The translations under genes and the position numbers were made by a program. The notes below the pieces were generated by a model. That model saw nothing but the letters and a program-made list of their open reading frames with translations, was not told the origin of the DNA and did not search any database. From Kitasatospora herbaricolor (GTDB lineage: Bacteria > Actinomycetota > Actinomycetes > Streptomycetales > Streptomycetaceae), in the NCBI RefSeq assembly GCF_030813695.1, contig NZ_JAUSVA010000002.1, positions 2,294,001-2,358,000 on the forward strand: DNA of 64,000 bases. Direction: 5' to 3'. Shown piece by piece: positions 16,570 to 25,638 of the stretch. Numbering within the stretch: position 1 is the stretch's first letter; each line of letters begins with the position of its first letter.

Positions 16570-16748
16570 GGGTCCGCCTTCCCGGAGGGTGCCGTACGGG
16601 CCCAGCCTGCCGCCGCGGCCCGGATTCCTCGCGGCGGCGGCGCCGGGGCCACCCGATCGGCCGCGCGACCGCCGCCCCGGGCCGGTCGGCGGTGTGCCCC
16701 CGCTGCCGCCCGCGGGCCCGGCCGGGGCCCGGGTCAGGAGAGGCGCAC

Positions 16749-16787
16749 GGAAACCTGTTTGACGCCCCGCCGCGCGGGGCGGTTTCC
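16749..16787 (+). other. Two-part stem-loop abutting the GNAT start codon
   Basis: GGAAACC (16749-16755) can pair with GGTTTCC (16781-16787), and inside it GCCCCGC pairs with GCGGGGC across a CGC loop; eight bases bulge on the 5' side. The structure ends seven bases before the ATG of the GNAT gene and would occupy its ribosome-binding region, where no Shine-Dalgarno sequence is seen. Confidence 0.5.
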
Positions 16788-16794
16788 TGCCCGG

Positions 16795-17271
16795 ATGACT
16801 GAACCGAGAGGTGGGCGGGCCGGGCTCCGGATCGCGCGGGTGGCGGACGAGGCCATGCTGCGCGACTGGCAGCACGTCCACAACACGATCATCCCGACCG
16901 ATCCGCTGTCGCTCGACCAGGTCCGCGAGCGGGCCGGGCGCAACCGGCTGGAGGTCGCCCACCTCGGCGACGTCCTGGTGGGCTGCTCGACGGTCCGGCC
17001 GCCGGCCGCCGACCGGGCGGCGGGCGACCCGGCGACGGCCACCGTGATCGCCCGGGTGCTGCCCGCCCACCGGCGGCGGGGGTTCGGCGCGGTGCTCTAC
17101 GCCCAGGGGCTCGCCGCGGCCCGGGCGGCCGGCGCCGAGGTGATCGAGACGGTCGTGCTGGCCTCCAACCCGGACGGGCTGCGGTTCGCGCTGGCGAACG
17201 GGTTCGTCGAGGTCGAGACCTACCTGCTGCCGGGGCACGAGGTGCCCTACATCGACCTGCGGCTGGCCTGA
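16795..17271 (+). CDS. GNAT-family N-acetyltransferase
   Basis: 158-residue acetyl-CoA-dependent acyltransferase. The acetyl-CoA motif A is ARVLPAHRRRGFGAVLYAQGL (R-x-x-G-x-G/A type), preceded by the strand TATVIARV and followed by VLASNPDGLRFALANGFVEVETY. The acceptor is unknown. There is no ribosome site before ATG at 16795; instead a stem-loop lies there, so the mRNA may be leaderless or translation may be structure-controlled. Confidence 0.85.
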   Translation: MTEPRGGRAGLRIARVADEAMLRDWQHVHNTIIPTDPLSLDQVRERAGRNRLEVAHLGDVLVGCSTVRPPAADRAAGDPATATVIARVLPAHRRRGFGAVLYAQGLAAARAAGAEVIETVVLASNPDGLRFALANGFVEVETYLLPGHEVPYIDLRLA

Positions 17272-17272
17272 C

Positions 17273-17332
17273 GCCCGGCCCCGGGCACGCCCCGGCCCGC
17301 GGTGGGCCCGGACGTGCCCCGGGCGCCGGGCC
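17273..17332. terminator. Long imperfect terminator hairpin
   Basis: The GCCCGGC...GGGCACG arm right after the GNAT stop pairs, with small bulges, with CGTGCCC...GCCGGGC just before the stop of the convergent membrane-protein gene. Confidence 0.7.
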
Positions 17333-17334
17333 AC

Positions 17335-17988
17335 TCAGCCGGTGGCGCGGACGTAGACGTCCCCCGCGCCGGCCGGACCGTTCTCCGCGGGGGCCACGAA
17401 GATCTGCCGGTGACCGTCGCTGCCCGACGAGCCGGGCAGCGACGGCGCCACGGCCGGCTCCTCCCCCGGCAGTGCCTGCACCAGGTCGCCCGGCAGCTGG
17501 GCCGGGGTGCCCGGCTCGGGGAGGTTGTAGGTGCGCAGGAAGTCGTCCACGTTGACGTCCTGGCCGCCGTCCAGCCGGTAGTGCAGGTACCCCGCCTCGG
17601 ACCCGTCGGCGGTCCGGGTGAACACCACCTCGTCCGGGATGTAGTACCGGCCCTGGCCCGGATGCTGGGAGGAGTGCAGGCCGGCCAGCCGCTCGGCGCG
17701 GCTCAGGTCGGTCTCGGGCGCGGTGTGGTCCCGCGTCAGCGCCACCACCCCCCACCCCGCGACCAGCACGGCGAACACCCCGCAGATCGCCAGGAGCACC
17801 CCGACCGAGCGGCGCAGCACCGGACGCTCCCGCAGCTCCGGCCAGGCGTCGCCGACCGGCCCGCCGGGAGCGGGCGCCGGGCCGGGCGGCACTTCGGGCG
17901 CACCGGCCGGGGCCTCACCACGCGGTCCGTACGAGGACCGGTCCTGCGATCCGTCCGGTGCCTCGCTCGCTGTGGGGCGGGGTGTCAT
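17335..17988 (-). CDS. Single-pass membrane protein of the WXG operon
   Basis: 217-residue protein of unknown family. An N-terminal Pro/Gly/Ala-rich cytoplasmic stretch (about 55 residues) is followed by one TM helix (SVGVLLAICGVFAVLVAGWGVVAL) and an extracytoplasmic domain of about 130 residues with YYIPDEVVFTRTADGSEAGYLHYRLDG. It starts five bases after the stop of the WXG-like gene, so it is its operon partner. A role in secretion or in immunity to the upstream protein is possible but not shown. Confidence 0.7.
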   Translation of the reverse strand: MTPRPTASEAPDGSQDRSSYGPRGEAPAGAPEVPPGPAPAPGGPVGDAWPELRERPVLRRSVGVLLAICGVFAVLVAGWGVVALTRDHTAPETDLSRAERLAGLHSSQHPGQGRYYIPDEVVFTRTADGSEAGYLHYRLDGGQDVNVDDFLRTYNLPEPGTPAQLPGDLVQALPGEEPAVAPSLPGSSGSDGHRQIFVAPAENGPAGAGDVYVRATG

Positions 17989-17992
17989 GGCA

Positions 17993-19318
17993 TCACACCT
18001 TCCTGGTCCGCATGTCGCTGTTGCCCCCCATGTCGAACTCCCGGGCCAGGCCGGTCCGGTGCAGGCGCTGGATGTCCTGGTCGGTGACGGTGCCCATCCC
18101 GGGCACCTCGGTCTGCTTGCCGTGGTCCCAGTTGTACCGGTCCCTGACATGGGTCTGGTAGGTGACGGTGACCTCCGGCGGGGCGCCGGGCGCGGCGGGC
18201 TTGACCTCGATCTTGGCCTGGGTGTTGTAGTGGAAGGAGCCGACCGCGTAGTACCAGTCCGTGCTGCTGTCCGGGGTGGCGGACATCGGCTGCCAGCCGG
18301 TGTCCTTGACCAGGGCGACCGGCTTGCCGGTGCGGCGGTACTCGGCCAGGGCCTGGGCCTGCCAGCCGGCCAGGTTGCCGTCCAGGGTCGTGTTGACGCT
18401 CTCCTGGAAGTCGGGGATGTCCTTGAGCATGTCCTCGACGTCCAGGTCGAGCGGCTCGCCGGTGCCGGACAGGTAGTGCGCCATGTTGGCGCTGGCGTTG
18501 ACGTCGCCGGCCTGGAAGGGCATGCCGACGGTGCCGGCTCCCAGGGTGTTGGCGAGCTGCCGGTCGCGGTCGTTCGGCTGCTGCGAGTTGTAGACGCCGG
18601 CGCCGCGGTCGTACGGGTCCGGGGGCAGCAGGACGCCGCCCCGGCCGCCGAAGACCTTGTCCAGGTCGCGGGCGCCGGTCAGGTCCTCCGCGACGACCCG
18701 CTTGGTCCAGTCGTCGAGCCGGTCGTAGCCGACGGAGGCGGTGATCCGGTCCAGCTCGTGGCCGGCGGTGTCGCTGACGTCGGCGGCGTAGCTGAGCGCG
18801 GCCGTCACCAGGTTGCGGACGTCGCCGGCGACGCCCGCCAGCCGGCGCGCGTCGGCCTGGGCGTCCGGGTCGTTGTGCAGCCCCACCTGCGGCGGGACCC
18901 GCACGTCGCCGTCCTCCTCGACCACGAGGCCGTTGGCCCGGGCCAGGTCGTCCGCCTCGGTCATCCAGCGGCGGGCCAGCGTCAGGCCGTCCGCGGCGCT
19001 GCCGAGGGTGAGCTTGGCGGCCTCCGTCTCCTGCTCGGCGATGGAGAGTTCGTCGATCAGGTCGGCGAGTGCCCGGCGGCCGAGGTCGGCAGCCTCGCCG
19101 CTCCAGCCCTCCTGGAGGGTGGAGAGTACGTCCACGGCCTGGAAGCGGGCCTCGGCGGCGGCCGTGGAGAGCTTGTCCCACTCCTCGGCGGCCCGGTCGA
19201 AGGCGGCCGGGTCGGCCTCGCGCAGCTGGGGCACCGTCACCGCTTTGTCGAAGAGCCGCTTGTGGTCCGCCGGGCCGGGCCGGAACCGGCCGTCCTGGCC
19301 GCCGTTGTCCGCGGGCAT
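17993..19318 (-). CDS. Large WXG-like helical protein, candidate type VII-associated effector
   Basis: 441-residue protein. Residues 25-115 form a helical hairpin with a central W-S-G (LQEGWSGEAADLGRRALADL) typical of WXG100/LXG-type modules; helical residues 116-215 follow. Residues 220-441 are a separate domain (FGGRGGVLLPPDPYDRG, GVYNSQQPNDRDRQLANTLGAG, DWYYAVGSFHYNTQAKIEV, CTRMET-free and cysteine-poor) that I do not recognise. Its ATG overlaps the stop of the EspC-like gene by one base (TGATG), implying translational coupling. A substrate of an ESX-type secretion system is inferred from module and context; no secretion ATPase is in the window. Confidence 0.65.
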   Translation of the reverse strand: MPADNGGQDGRFRPGPADHKRLFDKAVTVPQLREADPAAFDRAAEEWDKLSTAAAEARFQAVDVLSTLQEGWSGEAADLGRRALADLIDELSIAEQETEAAKLTLGSAADGLTLARRWMTEADDLARANGLVVEEDGDVRVPPQVGLHNDPDAQADARRLAGVAGDVRNLVTAALSYAADVSDTAGHELDRITASVGYDRLDDWTKRVVAEDLTGARDLDKVFGGRGGVLLPPDPYDRGAGVYNSQQPNDRDRQLANTLGAGTVGMPFQAGDVNASANMAHYLSGTGEPLDLDVEDMLKDIPDFQESVNTTLDGNLAGWQAQALAEYRRTGKPVALVKDTGWQPMSATPDSSTDWYYAVGSFHYNTQAKIEVKPAAPGAPPEVTVTYQTHVRDRYNWDHGKQTEVPGMGTVTDQDIQRLHRTGLAREFDMGGNSDMRTRKV

Positions 19319-19635
19319 CAGCCGTTCCCTTCCAGCAGGGTGGCGGCGCGGCGCAGCTGTTCGGCGACCGCGACCTCCTGCCCGTGGTAGTTGGCGGCGG
19401 TCGTGCGCAGACCCTCCGCGAGCTGCTTCATCGCGTCGACGGTGCGCTTGGTCTCGCCCTCCCAGCGGGTGGCGCAGGCGGCGAGCGCCCCGCCGACCAC
19501 CCAGTCGGAGTGACGCCGGGCGGCCGCGTGCGACTCGCCGAACCCGCCGTCGGCGCTGACGAGTTTGCCCGCTCCCTCGTCCAGCTGTCCGGCAGCCACC
19601 GGGAACCGTTCGGGCTCCGAGATGTATCCGCTCAT
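19318..19635 (-). CDS. EspC/WXG100-like small secretion-associated protein
   Basis: 105-residue, all-helical, cysteine-poor except one residue. The pattern of an N-terminal helix (VAAGQLDEGAGKL), a central W-E-G-E turn and a long C-terminal helix (TTAANYHGQEVAVAEQLRRAATLL) matches the T7SS EspC-like (DUF2580) family, partners or substrates of ESX export. It is the first gene of a tightly packed three-gene operon. GGGGG lies about nine bases before ATG at 19635. Confidence 0.7.
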   Translation of the reverse strand: MSGYISEPERFPVAAGQLDEGAGKLVSADGGFGESHAAARRHSDWVVGGALAACATRWEGETKRTVDAMKQLAEGLRTTAANYHGQEVAVAEQLRRAATLLEGNG

Positions 19636-19813
19636 GTCCTACCCCCGTGCATCGGTACTGGTCGTGCCACTCTTTCCGGACGCGGTCCGGGCGACCGGGG
19701 TTCCGGGCGGTGCTCCCCTTCCTGCCGGGCCGCTCGTTCCCCCTCGAATGCCCCGGCGCCGCGGCCTCACGCATCGGGCGCCGGGTTCGGTCCGTGCGGG
19801 GGCGTCCCCCGGG

Positions 19814-19830
19814 CGGGGGCGCCGCCCCCG
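19814..19830 (-). terminator. GC-rich hairpin downstream of FAD dehydrogenase gene
   Basis: CGGGGGC, loop GCC, GCCCCCG lies 27 bp past the stop of the minus-strand dehydrogenase. The surrounding sequence can form alternative GC stems. Confidence 0.5.
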
Positions 19831-19856
19831 GGCCGCGGGGCCGGGGCGGTGGCGGC

Positions 19857-21512
19857 TCAGGCCGTGGCGGCCGCGGCCGCGCGGCCCGCGGCCCGGCCGG
19901 AGAAGATGCAGCCGCCCAGGAAGGTGCCCTCCAGCGAGCGGTAGCCGTGCACCCCGCCGCCGCCGAAGCCGGCCGCCTCACCGGCCGCGTACAGGCCGTC
20001 CAGGACGCTGCCGTCGGCGCGGAGCACCCGGGACGAGAGGTCGGTCTGCAGACCGCCGAGGGACTTGCGGGTGAGGATGTTGAGCTTGACGGCGATCAGC
20101 GGCCCGGCCTTGGGGTCCAGGATGCGGTGCGGCGAGGCGGTGCGGATCAGCTTGTCCCCGAGGTAGCGGCGGGCCCCGTGGATGGCGGTGACCTGGAGGT
20201 CCTTGCTGAACGGGTTGGCGAGTTCGCGGTCGCGGGCCTCGATCTCGCGGCGCAGGGCGTCGCCGTCGATCAGGGCCTGCGGGGTCTTGGCGTTCATGCC
20301 GCGGACCAGCTCGGGGAGGTTGTCCGCGACCACGAAGTCGGCGCCGTGCCGCTTGAAGGCCTCGACGGGCGCGGTGGCGCCGGGCAGGGCGCGGCCGAGG
20401 ACGTCGCGGATGCTGCGGCCGGTCAGGTCGGGGTTCTGCTCGGAGCCGGAGAGGGCGAACTCCTTCTCGATGATCTTCTGGGTGAGGACGAACCAGGTGT
20501 GGTCGTGACCGGTGGTCATGATGTGTTCGAGCGTGCCGAGGGTGTCGAAGCCGGGGAAGAGCGGCACCGGCAGCCGGTTGCCGCGGGCGTCCAGCCAGAG
20601 CGAGGACGGGCCGGGCAGGATCCGGATGCCGTGCCTGGCCCAGATCGGGTCCCAGTTCTCGATGCCCTCGGTGTAGTGCCACATCCGGTCGCCGTTGATC
20701 AGATGGCCGCCGGCCTGTTCCGCGATGCCGAGCATCAGGCCGTCGACGTGGGCGGGGACGCCGGAGAGCATCCGGGCCGGCGGGGTGCCGAGCCGGGCGG
20801 GCCAGGCCTTGCGGACCAGGTCGTGGTTGCCGCCGATGCCGCCGGAGGTGACGATCACGGCCTGGGCCCGCAGCTCGAAGGCGCCGGTGCTCTCGCGCGA
20901 GCTGGCGACCCCGCGTGCGACCTCGCTGGGCACCAGGATCTCGCCGCTCACGGTGTCGGTGACGCCGCCGGTGGCCGCCAGGCCGGTGACCCGGTGCCGG
21001 AAGCGCAGGTCGACCAGGCCACGGGCGGCGGCGGCCGCCACCCGGCGGGCGAAGGGTTCGACGATGCCGGGGCCGGTGCCCCAGGTGATGTGGAACCGCG
21101 GGACGGAGTTGCCGGGGCCGGTGGCGAGGAGCCCGCCGCGCTCGGCCCAGCCGACCACGGGGAAGAAGCGGACGCCCTGGGCGTGCAGCCAGGCACGCTT
21201 CTCGCCGGCCGCGAAGTCGACGTAGGCCTCGGCCCAGCGGCGCGGCCAGTGGTCCTCCGGGCGGTCGAAGCCGGCCGTGCCCTGCCAGTCCTGCCAGGCG
21301 AGTTCGTGCGAGTCGCGGATGCGCAGCCGGCGCTGCTCGGGCGAGTCCACCAGGAAGAGCCCGCCGAAGGACCAGTGCGCCTGGCCGCCGAGGGAGGCGG
21401 CCGGCTCCTGGTCGAGCAGGATGACCTTGCGTCCGGCGTCCGCCAGTTCCGCGGTGGCGACCAGGCCGGCCAGGCCGGCTCCGATGACGATGACGTCGGC
21501 GTCGAATGCCAT
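19857..21512 (-). CDS. FAD-binding dehydrogenase, KstD/fumarate reductase-like
   Basis: 551-residue flavoprotein. The ADP-binding motif VIVIGAGLAGLVATAELADAGRKVILLDQE opens the protein, SLGGQAHWSFGGLF follows, and the C-terminal FAD loop LYAAGEAAGFGGGGVHGYRSLEGTFLGGCIFSGR closes it. These are blocks of the actinobacterial FAD-binding dehydrogenases related to 3-ketosteroid-delta1-dehydrogenase and fumarate reductase. The electron acceptor and substrate are unknown. It is monocistronic. Confidence 0.88.
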   Translation of the reverse strand: MAFDADVIVIGAGLAGLVATAELADAGRKVILLDQEPAASLGGQAHWSFGGLFLVDSPEQRRLRIRDSHELAWQDWQGTAGFDRPEDHWPRRWAEAYVDFAAGEKRAWLHAQGVRFFPVVGWAERGGLLATGPGNSVPRFHITWGTGPGIVEPFARRVAAAAARGLVDLRFRHRVTGLAATGGVTDTVSGEILVPSEVARGVASSRESTGAFELRAQAVIVTSGGIGGNHDLVRKAWPARLGTPPARMLSGVPAHVDGLMLGIAEQAGGHLINGDRMWHYTEGIENWDPIWARHGIRILPGPSSLWLDARGNRLPVPLFPGFDTLGTLEHIMTTGHDHTWFVLTQKIIEKEFALSGSEQNPDLTGRSIRDVLGRALPGATAPVEAFKRHGADFVVADNLPELVRGMNAKTPQALIDGDALRREIEARDRELANPFSKDLQVTAIHGARRYLGDKLIRTASPHRILDPKAGPLIAVKLNILTRKSLGGLQTDLSSRVLRADGSVLDGLYAAGEAAGFGGGGVHGYRSLEGTFLGGCIFSGRAAGRAAAAATA

Positions 21513-21890
21513 GCGGGGGTCCTCCGTGAGCGGCTGGGCCGGGTGGGGGCGCCGGGGCGGGCGGTGCCCGTGGAGCGCCCGGCGGACGGGGGCCCGCCGG
21601 TGGGTGGCTCCGATACTGCGGGTTGGCGATCACCCAGTCAACCGGTCGGTAACAAGCCCGCCCCGAATTTCGCTCCACCGTGGAGCAGAATTCCGGGAAC
21701 GGCCGGCCCGCCGGTAAAGCGCTACGCATCGGAGCGTAATTCCGTGAATTCCTTCTGACTCTTTTTCAGGAATCCGCGCCAATACTGTGGACGAGTACGA
21801 AACCTGGCAGTAACTTACCGAGCAGTAGTAGCTGTGGCCCGGCACCCGCTCACCCCCACCCACCCTCGTTTCTCTCCCCCAGGAGGAACC
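21513..21890. other. Divergent promoter region, FAD dehydrogenase and SGNH esterase
   Basis: 378 bp including an AT-richer patch (about 21715-21840) unusual for the window. Visible elements are the direct repeat AATTCC-GTG-AATTCC near 21737, a TACGC/GCGTA inverted repeat near 21722-21737, and the palindrome GTAACTTAC near 21810. These are likely promoter and operator elements for the esterase gene; no small gene is supported. Confidence 0.5.
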
Positions 21891-22808
21891 GTGCTCAGCC
21901 CTGCCCGGAAACTCGTGTCCCTGCTGGTCACCAGCCTCACCCTGGTGCTCACGCTCGCCCTGACCACCTCCGACGCGAGCGCCGCCACCGGCTCGCGGTA
22001 CGTCGCGCTCGGCGACTCCTACGCCGCCGGCGCCGGGGTCCCCGGCCAGTCGGCGGGGTTGTGCCTGCGCTCCGACCACAATTACGGCCAGCTGGTCGCG
22101 GCCGCGCTGCATTCCACCTCGTACACGGATGTCACGTGTTCGGCGGCCAAGGTGAAGGCCATGACCTCGGCCCAGTACGACGCCTTCATCCGGGTCAACG
22201 ACCCGCAGTTGAACGCGCTGCGCGCCGACACCGACCTGGTGACCGTCGGCATCGGCGGCAACGACCTGGGCGTCGGCGACCTCGGCGTGGGCGAGATCAT
22301 CGCCACCTGCATCGCGGGCGCCGTGGTGAACCCCTTCGGCACCCCCTGCCGGGACGTCTACAACCACGGCCACTGGAGCTGGAGCAGCTGGTCCTGGGAG
22401 TACGGCAACGACGACCTGGCCGACCGGATCGCCGGCGCCGCCCCGCAGCTGGCCGACGTGCTGGCGCGGATCCACGCCAAGTCCCCCGGCGCAAAGGTGC
22501 TGGTGGTCGGCTACCCGTCGGTGCTGCCGGAGAACTCCTCCGACTGCCTGGGCCGCCAGCCCGTCACCAGCGGGGACGTCACGTACCTGCACGGCGTGCT
22601 CGGCCGGCTGAACTCGATGCTCGCCGCGACGGCCGCCGCGGGCGGCGCCGGCTACGTCGACACCGCCGGCCCGACCCGCGGGCACGACGCCTGCTCCGCC
22701 TCCCCCTGGATCGAGGGCGCGCTGCCCGGCTCCCCGGCCGTCCCGTTCCACCCGAACGCCAAGGGCGAGCAGGTGATGGCGCAGGCCGTGCTGGCCGCGC
22801 TGAAGTAG
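21891..22808 (+). CDS. Secreted SGNH/GDSL esterase-lipase
   Basis: 305-residue extracellular hydrolase. A signal peptide (residues 1-31, ending DASAA) precedes the SGNH fold: block I ALGDSYAAG with Ser43, block III IGGNDLG, and block V FHPNAKG with the catalytic His. The Asp usually two or three residues before that His is not evident (SPAVPFHPN), as in Streptomyces esterases that use a Ser-His dyad supported by a backbone carbonyl. Six cysteines fit the three disulfides of this subfamily. GTG at 21891 is preceded by AGGAGG. Confidence 0.88.
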   Translation: MLSPARKLVSLLVTSLTLVLTLALTTSDASAATGSRYVALGDSYAAGAGVPGQSAGLCLRSDHNYGQLVAAALHSTSYTDVTCSAAKVKAMTSAQYDAFIRVNDPQLNALRADTDLVTVGIGGNDLGVGDLGVGEIIATCIAGAVVNPFGTPCRDVYNHGHWSWSSWSWEYGNDDLADRIAGAAPQLADVLARIHAKSPGAKVLVVGYPSVLPENSSDCLGRQPVTSGDVTYLHGVLGRLNSMLAATAAAGGAGYVDTAGPTRGHDACSASPWIEGALPGSPAVPFHPNAKGEQVMAQAVLAALK

Positions 22809-22831
22809 GCCGCGCCGAGGGCGCGGAACGC

Positions 22832-22869
22832 CGGCGGGGCGTGACCGGGATCCCGGTCACGCCCCGCCG
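22832..22869. terminator. 38-bp perfect palindrome, bidirectional terminator
   Basis: Two 19-base arms meet at GGGATCCC with no mismatch, between the esterase stop and the stop of the convergent nuclease gene. Confidence 0.85.
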
Positions 22870-22881
22870 CCCCGCCCCGGG

Positions 22882-25317
22882 TCAGGGCTTGACGCGCACG
22901 ATCTGCGGGTCGTGGTCGCTCGCCTGCTGGGCGAACTCGCTGTTGATGTGCACCACGTCGTACTTGGCGTAGCCGACCTCGGGGCTGACCAGGATGTGGT
23001 CCAGCACCTGCGAGTTGCCCTGGTAGACGTACGAGTACTGCTCCTTCTCGGGCAGCTCGTTCACCAGGTCGCGCAGCCCGCCGCCGTTGGTGAGCGCGGT
23101 CAGCGCCGGGGAGAACTGGTAGTCGTTGAAGTCACCGACCGAGACGATCTTCGCGGTGGGGTCGGCGGCGAGCAGCTTGGCCACGAAGGCCTGCTCGACG
23201 ACGGCCTGCTTGACGCGCTGCACCTCGGAGCTGCGGGCCGGGGCCTGGAAGCGGCTGTCGATGCCCTGGTCGCCGCCCTTGCTGTTGAAGTGGTTGGCGA
23301 TCACGAAGAGCTTCTTGCCACGGAAGCTGAACTGGCCGATCAGCGGCTTGCGGCTGTTGGCCCACGCTTCGTTCCCCGGGTCGATCCGGCCGGGCGAGGC
23401 GGTCAGCGAGGCGGCCGCGCCGGTGCCCGTCACGTCCACGGGGGTGTTGGTGGGGTCGGCGACGGGGACGTCCGTGAAGGAGATCCGCTGCGGGTTGAAC
23501 AGGAACACCTGACGGATGTTGCCGCCGGGCTCGCCGCCGTCCTTGCCGTCCACCGGGTTGACGGAGCGCCAGTCGTACGCCGGGCCGCCGGCCGCCTGGA
23601 TGGCGGCGATGAACTTGGCGACGGTGACGCTCGCGTCGACCGTGCCGTTGCTGGTGGCGCCGTTGTTGTCCTGGATCTCCTCCAGGGCGATGACGTCGGG
23701 CGAGCGCAGGTTGGTGACGACGGCCTGGGCCAGCTCGGCGAACTTGCTGTCCGGGTTGCCGGGGGCCAGGTTCTCCACGTTGTACGTGGCGATGGTGGCC
23801 TCGCGGTCGGCCGCCGGGGCGGTCACCTCGCGCTCCAGGTGGTTGTCCTGGACGGCGCCGATCGAGGTGGCGGCCAGCGTGTAGCCGCCGAAGGAGTTGT
23901 AGTCCAGCGGGCCGGTGGTGGTGCCGGTGAGCAGGTCGCCCACGTTGGCGACCGGGAACGGCTGCTGGGCGACCGGCGCCAGCTGCTGGACCATCAGGCG
24001 GCCGACGTTGGGCTCGCGGTACGACTCGTAGAGCACGCCGCCGCGCTTGCTCCTCTGGTCCTGCGCGTCGGCGGCGACCCAGAGCTCGTTGTACTTGTCG
24101 GTCGCCTGGATCACCCGGACGTCCTTGACCTGGACGTTCATGCCCTCCAGCGACTCGTAGAAGTCCAGGGCGTACTTCTCGGGCTGCAGGGTGAGGCCCT
24201 CGATCGAGCCGCCGGCGGCCTCCGGGGTGTAGGTGCCGGGGATGTTGCGGGTGCTGACCTGGACCGGCGCCGGAACGGCGTTGCCGGAGGAGAGCACGGT
24301 GATCGCCGGGGCGGTCAGCTGGGTGAGCGACTGCGAGCCGCCGGCGTAGTTCGGGTAGTACTCGGCGACCTTGCCGGTCACCAGCACGGAGTCGCCGACC
24401 TGCACGGTCGGGACCTTGCTGCCGGTGTAGACGAACAGGGCCTCGCTGGTGGCCGGGTCGGCGTCGGCGTTCGGGTCCTGGATCCAGAAGCCCTTGGAGC
24501 CGTAGCCGCGCACGCCGGTGACGATGCCGGGCACGCCCGGCACGGTGTTGCCCAGCTGCGGCGAGAGGCGGGTGGCGCCCTGGATGTCGTGGATGCGCAG
24601 CGGGCCGGGCTCGGTCGGGCCGGTCGGGCCGCCGGGCGTGGTGCCCTTGGCGGACTCGCCGTAGCTGTTCACCGGGGTCGGGTCACCGGCCAGCAGGTCG
24701 GCGGCGTTGTCGTCGGTGTCGGCGAGGTTCGCGCGGCGGGCCACCGAGGCGGTGCTGCTCGCGCCGGTGACCGGGGCGCCCTCGCGGACGACGGCGGTGC
24801 CGAAGCCGACCAGGTCGCGCACCCGCGGGTCGGCGGCGCAGTCGGCGGCGGTCTTGCAGGTCAGCGGGTCGGTGCCCTGGACGAGGGCGACGGTGCCGGC
24901 GGTGCCGGAGAGCGCCAGGCTGCCCGTGGCGTCCGGCGTCGGCAGCGCGACGGTGCCGCCCGCGCCGGCCGCCTCGGCGACCAGGTAGCGCCCGCCGGGG
25001 GCTATCGAACCGGTCAGCGGGGTCACGGACCACTGCGAGTTCGCGCCCGGCGAGGCCGAGATGTACTGGACGCTCCAGCCGGTGAGGCCGAAGGCCGCGC
25101 CGCCCTTGTTGGCCAGCTCGATGAAGTCGTTCTTCAGCGTGGCGCCGGAGTTGCCGCCGCCGCCGTAGACCTCGGCGACGACCGCGTCGGCGGACGGCGC
25201 GGCGAAGGCGGACGGCAGCGGGACGAGCACGAGCGAGGCGGCCAGGCCGGCCGGGAGGAGGGTCGCGCGCAGCAGCGCCCTGCGGGAGCGGGGGCGGGGA
25301 GCGGTGGGCGTGGTCAC
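22882..25317 (-). CDS. Secreted ExeM/NucH-type endonuclease with lamin-tail domain
   Basis: 811-residue extracellular nuclease. The signal peptide (RRALLRATLLPAGLAASLVLVPLPSAFAAP) is followed by an N-terminal lamin-tail-like domain (AEVYGGGGNSGATLKNDFIELANKG), an OB-like ExeM region (GIVTGVRGYGSKGFWIQD; QVGDSVLVTGKV) and a C-terminal endonuclease/exonuclease/phosphatase domain (from IATYNVENLAPG, about residue 515) with ALEEIQDN, NHFNSKGGDQ, SVGDFNDYQ and the terminal SDHDPQIVRVK. These are the DNase I-like catalytic Glu, Asn/His and Asp motifs. A role in degrading extracellular DNA for nutrients is known for the family. Confidence 0.88.
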   Translation of the reverse strand: MTTPTAPRPRSRRALLRATLLPAGLAASLVLVPLPSAFAAPSADAVVAEVYGGGGNSGATLKNDFIELANKGGAAFGLTGWSVQYISASPGANSQWSVTPLTGSIAPGGRYLVAEAAGAGGTVALPTPDATGSLALSGTAGTVALVQGTDPLTCKTAADCAADPRVRDLVGFGTAVVREGAPVTGASSTASVARRANLADTDDNAADLLAGDPTPVNSYGESAKGTTPGGPTGPTEPGPLRIHDIQGATRLSPQLGNTVPGVPGIVTGVRGYGSKGFWIQDPNADADPATSEALFVYTGSKVPTVQVGDSVLVTGKVAEYYPNYAGGSQSLTQLTAPAITVLSSGNAVPAPVQVSTRNIPGTYTPEAAGGSIEGLTLQPEKYALDFYESLEGMNVQVKDVRVIQATDKYNELWVAADAQDQRSKRGGVLYESYREPNVGRLMVQQLAPVAQQPFPVANVGDLLTGTTTGPLDYNSFGGYTLAATSIGAVQDNHLEREVTAPAADREATIATYNVENLAPGNPDSKFAELAQAVVTNLRSPDVIALEEIQDNNGATSNGTVDASVTVAKFIAAIQAAGGPAYDWRSVNPVDGKDGGEPGGNIRQVFLFNPQRISFTDVPVADPTNTPVDVTGTGAAASLTASPGRIDPGNEAWANSRKPLIGQFSFRGKKLFVIANHFNSKGGDQGIDSRFQAPARSSEVQRVKQAVVEQAFVAKLLAADPTAKIVSVGDFNDYQFSPALTALTNGGGLRDLVNELPEKEQYSYVYQGNSQVLDHILVSPEVGYAKYDVVHINSEFAQQASDHDPQIVRVKP

Positions 25318-25638
25318 CGGGGCAGGACTCCTTAAGCTGCCGGGTCATTGCCATGACGCGGCGTCCGGGTGCAGCACGATGCCCCGGCTGCCGTGGGGGC
25401 GCCGGGACGTGAGGGTGGTTCAGGTGGTGCGCTCGGCGCACTACCCGCGTAGACGCAACGTCAGGAAGCGACGTCGCAGCGCTCAAGATACGCGCGTAGA
25501 AAATGACGCGACAAGCCCTCTGCGGTTAACTCTTGGTACCGGTCCGCCGGGGCGCCCGGGCCACCCGCCCCGGGCCGGACCACCGACCTGCCGAGGGGCC
25601 CGCCGCCCGGACGGATCCGGACCGGCGGGCCCCTAGCG
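25318..25638. other. Gene-free interval upstream of the nuclease
   Basis: 321 bp without a supportable gene. It includes a perfect TACGCGCGTA palindrome (25489-25498) and a CTAC/GTAG inverted repeat near 25441-25452, in a less GC-rich patch that likely holds the nuclease promoter. Confidence 0.45.

Noticed and set aside
22912..25335. Plus-strand open frame of about 800 codons opposite the nuclease gene
   Set aside because: Antisense shadow of the ExeM-like gene, with repetitive Gly/Val/Arg content and no recognisable domain.
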